Source: Corynebacterium kalinowskii (lineage in GTDB: Bacteria > Actinomycetota > Actinomycetes > Mycobacteriales > Mycobacteriaceae). Taken from it: a DNA stretch of 64,000 nucleotides. The notes beneath the pieces were generated by a model that saw only the letters and a program-made list of their open reading frames with translations, had not been told where the DNA came from and did not search any database. A program made the position numbers and the translations under genes. Positions 9,328 to 18,220 of this stretch are shown one piece after another (within the stretch, counting starts at the first letter, position 1; every line of letters starts with the position of its first letter). Location of the stretch: positions 620,001-684,000 of the forward strand of contig NZ_CP046452.1 in NCBI RefSeq assembly GCF_009734385.1. The letters are read 5' to 3'.

Positions 9328-10245
9328 CTATTTGTCGTTCGGCTTTCCGCCACTGACCAGTATGTTGGATTGGGCCATGACGACCTGCCCATATGGCCAC
9401 AAGTCCTGGTAGTCCTCTGCCCGGCCGGGCTCTTTCTGCCGAAAGCCCTGTTCCAGTAACACCAGGGTGCTGTCTGCTGTGATCGCCATGGAATCTATCT
9501 TTCTATCCATGAGTTTTGGTTGTAGCTCGAGCAGCCGATCGATTTGCTGGCCCGCATCTTCTGGTCGCGCAATAATACGGAACGCATGGTCGCCCTCAGT
9601 GGTGCGACCTTCGCATGTGCGGACTTCGATCGACACAGTGGATTCGAGTTTTTCTTCAGCCACCGTCGAGATCGCTTGCTTTGCGACGACAAATGGTTCG
9701 CTACAAGAGTCGGTGGCAAAGCTATGCCACTCCACCTCACGAACGAGACCATTGAGCTTGACCCAATCTGTCCCTTCGGGAGCGGCAGCAGCGAGTGTGA
9801 ACTGATCCGGGAGGATGACAGCCCGTGTTTGATATAGATCAACTTTTAGGCCATCCATAGCGGCATAAGAAATCCGGTCCCGCACTTCCCAATCGTTAGG
9901 AATCTGCTCTAGGAGCAGTGCGTTGCTACGGGAAGCGATGGCTTCTGCTTCTGCGGCCGTCACGCTTTCTGCAATGGAAATATGCACTTTGAGCTCGGGA
10001 GAGCTGTGCATTTTGTTGTCTGTAGTTATGGAAACGACCGCTCCGTGCCCAGCAACATCGACTAATGATGACTGCACTTCGGATATTTTCGCATTTTCCT
10101 GGTCAGTGAGTGGCTCCGAGTAGAACAGCGATTCCCACAGATGCACGCCACCTACAAAGATTCCCCCGACTAGCAATATCCCGCCAAGCAGCGTCACGGC
10201 GCAACCAATGCCTAGAGCAGAAAAGATGACGTTGGAATTCTTCAA
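9328..10245 (-). CDS. Single-pass membrane protein of unknown function
   Basis: A 305-residue protein with one strong N-terminal membrane segment (residues ~8-32, Gly/Leu/Val-rich) and then an extracytoplasmic-looking soluble part. The only cysteine in the hydrophobic part (GIGCAV) does not make a lipobox, so it is an anchored protein rather than a lipoprotein. It is the only gene on the - strand in the first 23 kb, between the rpmA terminator and obg. No family is recognised. Two later cysteines (DSCSEPF, RTCEG) could form a disulfide outside the cell. Confidence 0.7.
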   Translation of the reverse strand: MKNSNVIFSALGIGCAVTLLGGILLVGGIFVGGVHLWESLFYSEPLTDQENAKISEVQSSLVDVAGHGAVVSITTDNKMHSSPELKVHISIAESVTAAEAEAIASRSNALLLEQIPNDWEVRDRISYAAMDGLKVDLYQTRAVILPDQFTLAAAAPEGTDWVKLNGLVREVEWHSFATDSCSEPFVVAKQAISTVAEEKLESTVSIEVRTCEGRTTEGDHAFRIIARPEDAGQQIDRLLELQPKLMDRKIDSMAITADSTLVLLEQGFRQKEPGRAEDYQDLWPYGQVVMAQSNILVSGGKPNDK

Positions 10246-10397
10246 GGCGCACCCTTCGCTAGCAATGGAACGAAGCTATTAATTGAAACCTACTGCACAT
10301 AAAATTGCATTGCTAGAGGGAGCGGCCGAGTCTTCAGTAAAACGCCATTACGAAATAGCGGGTCCAACGGCTACAATTAAGCTCTTTATGAAGCTGC

Positions 10398-10403
10398 TAG
10401 GCT
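10398..10403 (+). promoter_or_regulatory. -10 box upstream of obg
   Basis: TAGGCT lies 7 nt before an ATG at 10411 and 74 nt before the obg start. Depending on the exact start point, the obg mRNA would begin at or near that upstream ATG. Confidence 0.5.
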
Positions 10404-10410
10404 CGGGCGT

Positions 10411-10455
10411 ATGACTGCTGTGGGCGTCGATAAGCAGGCGAGCAGCACAGACTAG
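10411..10455 (+). CDS. Possible leaderless 14-codon upstream ORF before obg
   Basis: ATG to TAG encodes MTAVGVDKQASSTD. The ATG sits 7 nt after a TANNNT box, the usual leaderless geometry, and the stop is 21 nt before the obg ATG. If translated it would form a short leader peptide; if not, it is chance sequence in a normal 5' leader. No homology can be judged at this size. Confidence 0.3.
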   Translation: MTAVGVDKQASSTD

Positions 10456-10476
10456 CTAGAAATTTGAGGAATCCCC

Positions 10477-11988
10477 ATGAACCGTTTTGTTGACCGCGTG
10501 GTCTTGCACCTTCAGGCTGGCGACGGCGGTAATGGGTGTGCCTCTGTTCACCGCGAGAAGTTCAAGCCTCTTGGCGGGCCAGATGGCGGCAACGGCGGAC
10601 ACGGTGGCGACATCGTGTTGGAGGCAAGTTCCCAGGTACACACGCTGTTGGATTTGCACTACCGCCCGCACATCAAGGCCCAGCGTGGCACGAATGGTGC
10701 TGGCGATCACCGCAATGGTGCGCGTGGCGAGGACCTCGTGCTGGAGGTGCCCGCAGGTACCGTCGTGCTAAATGACAAGGGCGAGGTCATGGCCGACCTT
10801 ACTGCTGTCGGCATGCGCTACATCGCGGCTGAGGGCGGTCATGGTGGTTTGGGCAATGCGTCGCTGGCTAGCCGTTCCCGCAAGGCACCGGGATTTGCTT
10901 TGCTGGGAGAGAAGGGCGAACAGCATGACGTTGTCCTGGAACTGAAATCCATGGCCGATGTTGGTTTGCTTGGTTTTCCTTCCGCCGGTAAGTCGTCCCT
11001 GATCTCCGTGATCTCCGCGGCAAAGCCAAAGATCGGCGATTACCCATTTACCACGTTGGCTCCGAACCTGGGCGTGGTGGACGTAGGCAACGAATCCTTC
11101 ACCATCGCAGATGTACCGGGCCTCATTCCGGGAGCTTCCGAGGGCAAGGGCCTGGGCCTGGACTTCCTGCGCCATATCGAACGTACGGCAGTACTCGCGC
11201 ACATTATTGATACCGCCACGATGGAGCCCGGTCGCGACCCGATCTCCGACATTGAGGCGCTGGAAAACGAACTTGCGCTCTACGAATCAGCGCTGTCCCA
11301 CGACGTTGGTCTGGGAGACTTGAAGGATCGTCCGCGCATCGTCGTGTTGAATAAGACCGACGTTCCGGAAGCTATGGAGTTGGCCGAGTTCCTGAAAGCG
11401 GAAATCGAGGAGAAGTTCGGCTGGCCGGTCTTCATCATTTCCGCCGCCGCGCACCAGGGGCTGGACCCGCTCAAGTACAAGCTTTTGGAGATCGTACAGC
11501 AGCACCGCAAGGCAAACCCGAAGGCTAAGGCTGAGGTCCGCACGATCATTCGCCCGGCAGCAGTTGATGCCGTGAAGAACAAGCTCGGTTTCGTGGTGGA
11601 GAAGGACCCTGAATACGAGGGAGCTTACATCGTGCGTGGCGAAAAGCCGGAGCGCTGGATCCGCCAAACGGACTTCGAAAACGACGAGGCTGTCGGCTAC
11701 CTCGCAGACCGCTTGGCACGCGCCGGCGTGGAAGATGCCCTGTTCAAGGCAGGTGCCGTCGAAGGTGCGCAGGTGACCATCGGTGACGTGACCTTCGAGT
11801 GGGAGCCAATGACGGCGGCAGGTGCCGATTCCCTCATGACAGGCCGTGGTACCGACGTTCGCCTGGAGCGTTCCGAGCGTATTTCTGCTGCCGAGCGTAA
11901 GCGTGCTTCCCAGGCACGCCGTGGCCTCATCGACGAGTTCGATTATGGCGATGGGGAAGAGGCCGACCGCGAGCGTTGGCAGGGCTAG
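10477..11988 (+). CDS. obg: Obg/CgtA GTPase
   Basis: Essential GTPase in 50S assembly and growth control, 503 residues. The glycine-rich Obg domain (~1-157, [15 protein letters not shown]) is followed by the G domain with P-loop GFPSAGKSS (~167), switch region [19 protein letters not shown], and NKTD (~293). An OCT domain (~360-440) and a basic/acidic tail ending in EADRERWQG follow. A TGAGGA ribosome site precedes the ATG. It leads the conserved obg-proB-proA block. Confidence 0.97.
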   Translation: MNRFVDRVVLHLQAGDGGNGCASVHREKFKPLGGPDGGNGGHGGDIVLEASSQVHTLLDLHYRPHIKAQRGTNGAGDHRNGARGEDLVLEVPAGTVVLNDKGEVMADLTAVGMRYIAAEGGHGGLGNASLASRSRKAPGFALLGEKGEQHDVVLELKSMADVGLLGFPSAGKSSLISVISAAKPKIGDYPFTTLAPNLGVVDVGNESFTIADVPGLIPGASEGKGLGLDFLRHIERTAVLAHIIDTATMEPGRDPISDIEALENELALYESALSHDVGLGDLKDRPRIVVLNKTDVPEAMELAEFLKAEIEEKFGWPVFIISAAAHQGLDPLKYKLLEIVQQHRKANPKAKAEVRTIIRPAAVDAVKNKLGFVVEKDPEYEGAYIVRGEKPERWIRQTDFENDEAVGYLADRLARAGVEDALFKAGAVEGAQVTIGDVTFEWEPMTAAGADSLMTGRGTDVRLERSERISAAERKRASQARRGLIDEFDYGDGEEADRERWQG

Positions 11989-12036
11989 TTCGGTTTTTAT
12001 TAGGTGGTGTGGGGGTACCCTCACTTCCTGACCGAC

Positions 12037-12042
12037 TATATT
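12037..12042 (+). promoter_or_regulatory. -10 box for leaderless proB
   Basis: TATATT lies exactly 7 nt before the proB ATG at 12050, with no Shine-Dalgarno sequence between. This supports the long form of ProB. Confidence 0.6.
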
Positions 12043-12049
12043 TGCTCTC

Positions 12050-13255
12050 ATGCAACAATTGCCCCACGCGCCGTTTACCGATGCTATCGCTCGCCCGGTC
12101 GAGTTCCCGAGCGCCGAAGCAAGTGGCCCGGCGTTCGGCCACGAATCTGAGCTCCGCGGGCAGATCGCGCAGGCAAAGAAGATCGTCGTCAAGATTGGCT
12201 CGAGCTCGCTCACCGCTGCCGATCACACGGTCGATGTGGCAAAGATCGATCGCATCGTCGATGCGCTGCAAGCCCGCATGGCCCGCAATACTGATGTCAT
12301 CGTGGTGAGCTCCGGTGCTATTGCTGCCGGCATGGCCCCGCTGGGCCTCGCGCATCGCCCGGCTGATCTCCCCACTAAACAGGCGGCCGCCGCCGTGGGG
12401 CAGGTGTATCTGGCACATCAGTGGGGCATAAGTTTTGCCCGCTATGGTCGCTCCGTTGGTCAGGTGTTGCTCACCGCGAGTGATGCCGGTCAGCGTGACC
12501 GCGCGCGCAATGCCCAAAACACGATCGATCGACTGCGCCAGCTGCGCAGCGTGCCGATCATCAACGAAAATGACACCGTGGCCACCTCCGAGGTGCGCTT
12601 CGGCGATAATGACCGGCTCGCTGCGATCGTCGCCAACCTGATCAGCGCGGACGCACTCATTTTGCTTAGCGACGTCGATGGCCTCTATGACAAGAACCCC
12701 GTCGACCCTACCGCTCGATTCATGTCCGAAATTAGGGACGGTAACGACCTCAAGGGAGTGATCGCCGGTGGCGGCGGCAGCGTAGGAACGGGCGGCATGG
12801 CCACCAAGTTGTCTGCAGCTCGGTTGGCGAGCCGTGGTGGCATCCCGGTGCTGCTGACGAGTGCGGACAACATTGGGCCGGCCTTGGATCGGGCCGACGT
12901 GGGCACGGTTTTCCACCCAAAGGAGAATGCGCTCAGCGCATGGAAGTTTTGGGTGCTGTATGCCGCGGATACGGCGGGTACGTTGAAGCTGGATGCCGGT
13001 GCAGTGCAAGCGGTGACTTCTGGCGGCACGTCACTCTTGGCAGTCGGCATCACGGAGATCGAGGGTGACTTCCACTCCGGTGAGATCGTGGACATCATCG
13101 GGCCGGAAGGGGAGATTATCGGTCGAGGTGAAGTGGCATACGACTCCCGAACCCTTCGTCCGATGATCGGAAAGCACTCGCACGAGCTGCCAGAAGGCAT
13201 GAAGCGACCAGTTGTTCATGCTGATTACCTGTCAAACTTCGCCACCCGTGCTTAA
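12050..13255 (+). CDS. proB: Glutamate 5-kinase
   Basis: First step of proline synthesis: ATP-dependent phosphorylation of glutamate. The kinase core begins [12 protein letters not shown] (~43-54), with VSSGAIAAG (~85), INENDTV and GDNDRLAA (~170-190), and a C-terminal PUA domain (~300-390). Most homologues start at the equivalent of residue ~35, so this protein has an N-terminal extension of about 34 residues. The start is kept because an excellent leaderless -10 box precedes it. In C. glutamicum a hydroxyacid-dehydrogenase-like gene separates proB from proA; here a small secreted protein takes that place. Confidence 0.95.
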   Translation: MQQLPHAPFTDAIARPVEFPSAEASGPAFGHESELRGQIAQAKKIVVKIGSSSLTAADHTVDVAKIDRIVDALQARMARNTDVIVVSSGAIAAGMAPLGLAHRPADLPTKQAAAAVGQVYLAHQWGISFARYGRSVGQVLLTASDAGQRDRARNAQNTIDRLRQLRSVPIINENDTVATSEVRFGDNDRLAAIVANLISADALILLSDVDGLYDKNPVDPTARFMSEIRDGNDLKGVIAGGGGSVGTGGMATKLSAARLASRGGIPVLLTSADNIGPALDRADVGTVFHPKENALSAWKFWVLYAADTAGTLKLDAGAVQAVTSGGTSLLAVGITEIEGDFHSGEIVDIIGPEGEIIGRGEVAYDSRTLRPMIGKHSHELPEGMKRPVVHADYLSNFATRA

Positions 13256-13258
13256 ACT
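13253..13258 (+). promoter_or_regulatory. -10 box overlapping the proB stop
   Basis: TAAACT contains the proB TAA. A transcript from here would have a leader of about 30 nt with a GAAAGGAT ribosome site before the GTG at 13295. Confidence 0.45.
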
Positions 13259-13294
13259 AGAGAGGACCTATATTCAATTATTGAAAGGATCATC

Positions 13295-13606
13295 GTGAAG
13301 TCTTTTTCTAAGCTCGTTGTCGCAGTTGGAGTAGCAACCTCTCTGACCCTTGGTTCCACCCCTGCATTTGCTCAGGAGTCCGGTTCTTCTCAGGAACCAG
13401 CCATGATCGGCTCCTCCGTTGCCATCGGACTGGCTGGCCTGGGCGCTGCTGCTGCTACTTTCGGCCCTAACCCTGTCCTCGACGTTAACAAGTTGCAGCA
13501 GGGCTTCACCCAGCCACAGTTGGCTCCTTACGCTGTGGCATTCACCGCTGGCTTGATCGCCCTCGCGGGTGTAATTGGCACCCTGATCGGCAACGCTGTC
13601 GGCTAA
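13295..13606 (+). CDS. Small secreted/membrane protein between proB and proA
   Basis: A 103-residue protein starting at GTG with a good GAAAGGAT ribosome site. It has a Sec signal peptide (basic KSFSK, hydrophobic core, cleavage after AFA, residue ~27). Two hydrophobic stretches follow (~38-58, SSVAIGLAGLGAAAATFG, and ~79-102). The mature product is therefore a small, mostly hydrophobic exported protein. No family is recognised. It is probably expressed from a -10 box overlapping the proB stop, and its own end carries the -10 box of proA. Confidence 0.72.
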   Translation: MKSFSKLVVAVGVATSLTLGSTPAFAQESGSSQEPAMIGSSVAIGLAGLGAAAATFGPNPVLDVNKLQQGFTQPQLAPYAVAFTAGLIALAGVIGTLIGNAVG

Positions 13607-13609
13607 ACT
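13604..13609 (+). promoter_or_regulatory. -10 box for leaderless proA
   Basis: TAAACT is 8 nt before the proA ATG at 13618, and its first three bases are the stop codon of the preceding gene. Confidence 0.5.
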
Positions 13610-13617
13610 AGTGCAGC

Positions 13618-14859
13618 ATGACTGAACGCGAAGAAGTTCTCGCCAAGGCTCGTGCTGCAAAGGCTGTTGCCCCGGAGGTTGCTCGGCTGACCTCGGGGCG
13701 CAAGAATGAGATTCTCCATGCGGCGGCCACTCGATTGATCGAGCGCTCCGCCGACATTCTCGCTGCTAACCAGGCTGATATTGCAGCCGGTCGGGCCGCG
13801 GGAATGGCTGAGTCACTCATCGATCGTCTTTCGCTGGACGAGGCTCGCATCGAAGGTATCGCCGGTGGATTGATCCAGGTCGCCTCCCTCACGGATCCAG
13901 TGGGCGAGGTGCTGCGTGGCTCCACCATGCCAAATGGCATTCAGATGAAGCAGATTCGCGTTCCACTTGGCGTCATGGGCATGGTGTACGAAGCCCGCCC
14001 CAACGTGACTGTCGACGCGTTTGGCCTTGCACTGAAATCCGGCAATGTCGCGCTCCTGCGCGGGTCCAAGTCCGCCCGGAATTCTAACGCTGCGCTGGTA
14101 GGGATCCTACAAAACGTACTGGTTGAGCATGACGTGCCAGCCGAAGCTGTCCAACTCCTGCCATGCGACACGCACGACAGTGTCAAGGACCTCATCACCG
14201 CCCGCGGCTTGGTGGATGTCGTTATCCCTCGTGGCGGCGCGGGCCTGATCAATGCCGTTGTCTTGGGAGCCACAGTGCCGACCATCGAAACAGGCACTGG
14301 CAATTGCCACGTCTACATCGACCGCGATGCTGACATCGATCTCGGCATCAACATCCTGCTCAACTCGAAGACCCGTCGCCCGAGCGTGTGCAACACCGCC
14401 GAGACCGTCCTCATCGACTCCGCCCTCCCAGAACCACGGCGCATCATCGAAGCCTTGCAGGGGGCAGGGGTGCGCGTGCATGGGGACGTCGAGAAGCTAG
14501 GCGCCGATGTTGCGGCGACCGAGGAGGACTTCGCCGACGAGTACCTCAGCATGGACATCGCCGCCGCGCTTGTCGACGGCATTGACGGCGCCATCGAACA
14601 CATCGCGCGCTATTCCACCGGCCACACCGAAGCCATTGCCACCAACAACATCGTGACGGCGCAGCGATTTGCCGACTCCGTCGACGCTGCTGCGGTCATG
14701 ATCAACGCATCCACGGCCTTTACCGACGGCGAGCAGTACGGCATGGGCGCCGAGATTGGCATCTCTACGCAAAAGCTGCACGCTCGCGGGCCGATGGCAT
14801 TGCCGGAGCTAACCACCACCAAGTGGATCCTCCAGGGCACTGGACAGGTGCGCCCTTAG
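13618..14859 (+). CDS. proA: Gamma-glutamyl phosphate reductase
   Basis: NADPH-dependent reduction of gamma-glutamyl phosphate, second step of proline synthesis. At 413 residues it has the normal length. Conserved features include [16 protein letters not shown] (~122), the catalytic cysteine in [10 protein letters not shown] (~260) and the C-terminal [13 protein letters not shown] segment. Transcription is likely leaderless from 13604. Confidence 0.96.
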   Translation: MTEREEVLAKARAAKAVAPEVARLTSGRKNEILHAAATRLIERSADILAANQADIAAGRAAGMAESLIDRLSLDEARIEGIAGGLIQVASLTDPVGEVLRGSTMPNGIQMKQIRVPLGVMGMVYEARPNVTVDAFGLALKSGNVALLRGSKSARNSNAALVGILQNVLVEHDVPAEAVQLLPCDTHDSVKDLITARGLVDVVIPRGGAGLINAVVLGATVPTIETGTGNCHVYIDRDADIDLGINILLNSKTRRPSVCNTAETVLIDSALPEPRRIIEALQGAGVRVHGDVEKLGADVAATEEDFADEYLSMDIAAALVDGIDGAIEHIARYSTGHTEAIATNNIVTAQRFADSVDAAAVMINASTAFTDGEQYGMGAEIGISTQKLHARGPMALPELTTTKWILQGTGQVRP

Positions 14860-14970
14860 GTCATTTTTGCCCCATTTCTCCCACTCGTCACACGCGTTTC
14901 ACCTTGGGTTTCTTTCGGTTATAGGGTGTGTAACAATCGGTTCGTTTGAGCACCGACAATAAGGGGAGAC

Positions 14971-15855
14971 ATGACGAAGCTGGGTAAAATTACGAAGTCG
15001 TTGACAGTGGCATTGGCTGCGTTGGCGAGTGTCGTCGCAGCTCCGACTGCCGTTGCTCAGGATCGCTGCCCAGCTGTCGTGGTGCTCGCAGCCCGTGGCT
15101 CCGGTCAAAATGGTGGTTACGAGTGGCAACCAACCCGCTATGGTGCCTCCCACTGGGTCTCCAACGGCCGGGAAGGCTCCACCATTCGCACCTTCCTGAA
15201 CTACGCCGAGAATGTTCACCAGCGCGACACCGGTACCTCCTTGTTCACGAACGTTCAGGTCGTGGGTATTGATGAGCGTGCCTACCCAGCCAACTTCCCA
15301 GAGCAGGACTTCCGCCAGCCGACCAATGTCTCTGAGGCGCTGGGCGAATTCACTGACCGAGTCATGCCGCGAGCTAAGGCATTCCTCAACTCCATTACCG
15401 TCGGTCGCGTCGGCGCCGAAGCTACCGTCCGGGCCCATGACGCAGCCACCGGCTGCAACTCCAAGTACCTGCTCGTGGGCTTCTCTCAGGGCGCGACTGT
15501 GATCACTGACCTGGAGAAGAAGCTGGCCGGCGAAGGCCGTCTAGCTGGTGCCCTGTACATGGGCTCCCCGTACACCTCCGCTGCCGACCCACACCGCGTT
15601 GGTAGCGGCCTGTCCGGCGACGGCGTCCTGGCCAAGACTCCGGGCAACGGCTCCCGCATCCGCTCGAACGACCGACGCATCGAATACTGCGTGCAGGGCG
15701 ATGTCTGGTGTGACTTCAACGCGGTCAAGGTGGCTAAGGGCGAAGTCGAAAACCCATGGGGCCACAATCAGTACTTTATCGGCAACACTCCATTCCCAGG
15801 CGACCGTGACTTCGTCGCACGTGAATTCGCGGGACTTATCCACTCTGCTGGCTAG
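14971..15855 (+). CDS. Secreted cutinase-family esterase
   Basis: A 294-residue exported alpha/beta hydrolase of the cutinase family, the group that includes mycobacterial Culp proteins acting on lipids or esters at the cell surface. A signal peptide ends at about residue 30 (AVAQ). The family entry motif CPAVVVLAARGSGQN follows, then the nucleophile elbow GFSQGA (Ser ~175), and the late Asp/His region ending near WGHNQYF. An AAGGGGAG ribosome site precedes the ATG. A decayed homologue lies at 41727. Substrate is not predictable. Confidence 0.9.
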   Translation: MTKLGKITKSLTVALAALASVVAAPTAVAQDRCPAVVVLAARGSGQNGGYEWQPTRYGASHWVSNGREGSTIRTFLNYAENVHQRDTGTSLFTNVQVVGIDERAYPANFPEQDFRQPTNVSEALGEFTDRVMPRAKAFLNSITVGRVGAEATVRAHDAATGCNSKYLLVGFSQGATVITDLEKKLAGEGRLAGALYMGSPYTSAADPHRVGSGLSGDGVLAKTPGNGSRIRSNDRRIEYCVQGDVWCDFNAVKVAKGEVENPWGHNQYFIGNTPFPGDRDFVAREFAGLIHSAG

Positions 15856-15862
15856 CCTCTAG

Positions 15863-15868
15863 TAGGCT
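15863..15868 (+). promoter_or_regulatory. -10 box for leaderless nadD
   Basis: TAGGCT is 8 nt before the nadD ATG at 15877; no ribosome site is present. Confidence 0.5.
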
Positions 15869-15876
15869 GTGGACAC

Positions 15877-16500
15877 ATGACCGCAGCTCCGCGACGAATC
15901 GGAATCATGGGTGGCACCTTCGACCCCATCCACAATGGCCACTTAGTAGCAGGTTCAGAGGTAGCATCCCGCTACAACCTCGACCTTGTCATCTACGTGC
16001 CTACCGGCCAGCCATGGCAAAAGGCTGGTCGCAATGTGTCCTCCGCAGAGGACCGCTACCTGATGACGGTCATCGCCACCGCGTCTAATCCTTCCTTCCG
16101 AGTCTCACGCGTCGACATTGAACGCGAGGGGCCGACCTACACCATCGACACGCTGCAGGATCTGCGTGAGCTCTATCCCGACGCTGAGCTGTACTTCATT
16201 ACTGGTGCGGATGCCCTCGCACAGATCGTGACCTGGCGCGACTGGCCAGCCATGTTTGAACTTGCTCACTTTGTGGGTGTTACCAGGCCTGGCTATGAGC
16301 TCACTTCCGACATCGATCCCGCCATCCACAAAGGTCGCGTGACTTTGCTCGAGATTCCCGCGATGGCGATCTCCTCGACAGACTGCCGCGCCCGCGCTGC
16401 CACTGGCCGCCCGGTCTGGTACCTCGTTCCCGACGGAGTCGTACAATTCATCAACAAAACCGGGCTCTATGCAACCATTGAGGGCAGTTCATCAGTCTAA
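15877..16500 (+). CDS. nadD: Nicotinate-nucleotide adenylyltransferase
   Basis: Adenylylates nicotinate mononucleotide in NAD synthesis. In its 207 residues the nucleotidyltransferase motif [12 protein letters not shown] is near residues 11-22 and the [10 protein letters not shown] motif is near 166. Length and synteny with rsfS and gpgP match the actinobacterial locus. An unrelated endonuclease-like gene has entered between nadD and rsfS. Confidence 0.95.
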   Translation: MTAAPRRIGIMGGTFDPIHNGHLVAGSEVASRYNLDLVIYVPTGQPWQKAGRNVSSAEDRYLMTVIATASNPSFRVSRVDIEREGPTYTIDTLQDLRELYPDAELYFITGADALAQIVTWRDWPAMFELAHFVGVTRPGYELTSDIDPAIHKGRVTLLEIPAMAISSTDCRARAATGRPVWYLVPDGVVQFINKTGLYATIEGSSSV

Positions 16501-16506
16501 GTAAAT

Positions 16507-17394
16507 GTGAAGACATTTACTTTTGACTCTGTTCCTGTTCCAAGCGTTCGTATCTCTCGAGGACTTGTGAGAGTTCGGCCGGGCGCCTATCTGCCAGCTG
16601 ATTCCAGCGTTAACGCAGTGGCGCGCGCCCGCTGCGAACACCTGGCTTTTGGCAAGCTGGTGATCGGCGGATTTGCTGGCTTGAATTATCACGGGATCCC
16701 CTATTGGTCGGAAGTCTTTCCGGTCATAGTGCATAGCCCCAATTCCATTGGATTCGTGTCGTCAGACATCATTCGCTTGTGCCGTTCCAAGGTTGCTTAC
16801 GAGTTTGGGAAGGATCCAGTTTTCCCAAAACTCGCCGTAGCTTCTCCAGCAGTGTGCGTCATAGATGCCCTGATCCAACTCAAACAAGGGCGCATCACCT
16901 GGTGGGTGCCTCCCATCGAGGGCTTCGAACCGTGGGAAGTACGTGCGGTTCAATTAATTGATGCAGCGCGTCGGAAATGTAAAGTGTCGTGGAATCAACT
17001 CGCTGATGCCTCCACTCAACGCTTTTCCAAGACTTCGTTGTTGAAGCTGGCGAAACAAAGCGTCAGTGGGGCCGATTCGCCCCAAGAGACCTCACTTCGC
17101 CTCATAGCAGGGGATCTAGCTCCTAACCTGCAACTACAGAAGGCTGTCTACGACACTCCGCGCTCAGAAATCCCGTTCACATTCATCGATTTGACGTGGA
17201 AAGGACTCAAAGTCGCTGTTTACTATGACGGCGAGGACCACTACAACCGTGAACGCAGAAACAAGGACTTCGCGATCCGTAAGAAGCTCGAAGACCGAGG
17301 TTGGCAAGTAATCACAGTCACTGCTCCCGAACTGGCATTCCCCGAGCAGCTCCGGCGGCGAATCCAAAAAGCCGTTTGGAAAGCTCAGATGTAA
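16507..17394 (+). CDS. DUF559/Vsr-like endonuclease-fold protein, possibly inactive
   Basis: A 295-residue protein whose last ~70 residues (LKVAVYYDGEDHYNRERRN, then RKKLEDRGWQVITVTAPEL) match the actinobacterial DUF559 / very-short-patch-repair-like nuclease fold. In that family the strand before the DG pair normally reads VEYDG. Here it is VYYDG, so a usual catalytic glutamate appears to be replaced by tyrosine. The N-terminal part (residues 1-200) resembles the helical AbiEi-like region often fused to this domain. It lies between nadD and rsfS, which are normally close, and directly before the palindrome array. The GTG start has no clear ribosome site. Confidence 0.65.
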   Translation: MKTFTFDSVPVPSVRISRGLVRVRPGAYLPADSSVNAVARARCEHLAFGKLVIGGFAGLNYHGIPYWSEVFPVIVHSPNSIGFVSSDIIRLCRSKVAYEFGKDPVFPKLAVASPAVCVIDALIQLKQGRITWWVPPIEGFEPWEVRAVQLIDAARRKCKVSWNQLADASTQRFSKTSLLKLAKQSVSGADSPQETSLRLIAGDLAPNLQLQKAVYDTPRSEIPFTFIDLTWKGLKVAVYYDGEDHYNRERRNKDFAIRKKLEDRGWQVITVTAPELAFPEQLRRRIQKAVWKAQM

Positions 17395-17752
17395 TCGGGC
17401 TCATGAGGTGATCGATTGTGATGGGTAAATCTGATTCGGTGGGTGAGGTTTACCCATCATTTGGACGTGCGGATGGGCGAATTGGTGGGTAAACCTTGTG
17501 GCCGTCGAAAGGTTTACCCAGTGCGTTGGGTTCAGTGGGTAAACCTGCCAGCTACTGCGAGGTTTACCCACCATTTGGACTGCCAAACAGCCTAATAATG
17601 GGTAAACCTAAAATCAGCGGTGAGGTTTACCCACCTCCCCACGCCATCCAAACAAAATTTCATCAAAACCCAGCCGCCTCAAAATCCTCCAACTAGCCTT
17701 AATGCCCCTAATCGTGGAAAACTAGGTAGCTAACTACTACCGAAGGATTTTC
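17395..17752 (+). other. Intergenic region holding the palindrome array and rsfS leader
   Basis: No open frame of note. The palindromes fill 17422-17633. After them comes an AT-rich stretch without secondary signals, and then GAAGGA, a good ribosome site, 6 nt before the GTG of rsfS. Confidence 0.7.
17422..17633. repeat. Array of four 35-bp palindromes with fixed 13-nt centres
   Basis: Units at 17422-17456, 17486-17520, 17536-17570 and 17599-17633. Each has left arm TGGGTAAACCT (TGGGTAAATCT in the first), exactly 13 variable bases, and right arm AGGTTTACCCA. Gaps between units are 29, 15 and 28 bases. CATTTGGAC follows units 1 and 3. The arms are conserved base for base while centres and gaps are not, so selection or duplication acts on the paired arms. 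They could be RNA hairpins, a multi-site protein operator or REPIN-like elements. Confidence 0.9.
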
Positions 17753-18220
17753 GTGACTGCTTCTCAAGATTCAATTCGTTACGCGACCATTGCTGCTTTG
17801 GCCGCTGATGACAAGTTGGCTGAGGAAATCGCCGTTATTGACGTTTCCGAGGTCCTCACCATTACTGATGTGTTTCTGATCGCTTCGGCGAGCAATGAGC
17901 GTCAGGTGACTTCGATCGTTGAGGAAATCGAGGACAAGCTCACTGAGAACGGTATCGAGCCGATTCGTCGTGAGGGTGCTCGCGAAGGCCGCTGGGCCTT
18001 GCTCGACTACGGCGAGTTTGTTGTGCACATCTTCCGGACTCAGGAGCGCGAGTTCTATGGCTTGGATCGTCTGTGGCGCGATTGCGAATTGATTGAGATC
18101 GAGGGCATCGAGACGCCTCAGCGTCCGAAGGCCTGGGAGACTGAGGTCAACGAGCGTGAAGCGCAGTCTATCGATGATATTCCGCTCGCTGAGCAAGAAC
18201 CAGATGCGGACGAACTGTGA
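17753..18220 (+). CDS. rsfS: Ribosome silencing factor
   Basis: Binds L14 on the 50S subunit and blocks subunit joining in starvation. It has 155 residues. The RsfS core contains VLTITDVFLIASASNERQV and the typical REGAREGRWALLDYGEFVVHIF. A C-terminal acidic tail (~120-155) is longer than in E. coli but usual in actinobacteria. The stop overlaps the next GTG (GTGA), so gpgP is coupled to it. Confidence 0.95.
   Translation: MTASQDSIRYATIAALAADDKLAEEIAVIDVSEVLTITDVFLIASASNERQVTSIVEEIEDKLTENGIEPIRREGAREGRWALLDYGEFVVHIFRTQEREFYGLDRLWRDCELIEIEGIETPQRPKAWETEVNEREAQSIDDIPLAEQEPDADEL

Noticed and set aside
17422..17633. CRISPR array
   Set aside because: Units are palindromes with gaps of 29, 15 and 28 bases, not direct repeats with equal spacers, and no cas gene is present.
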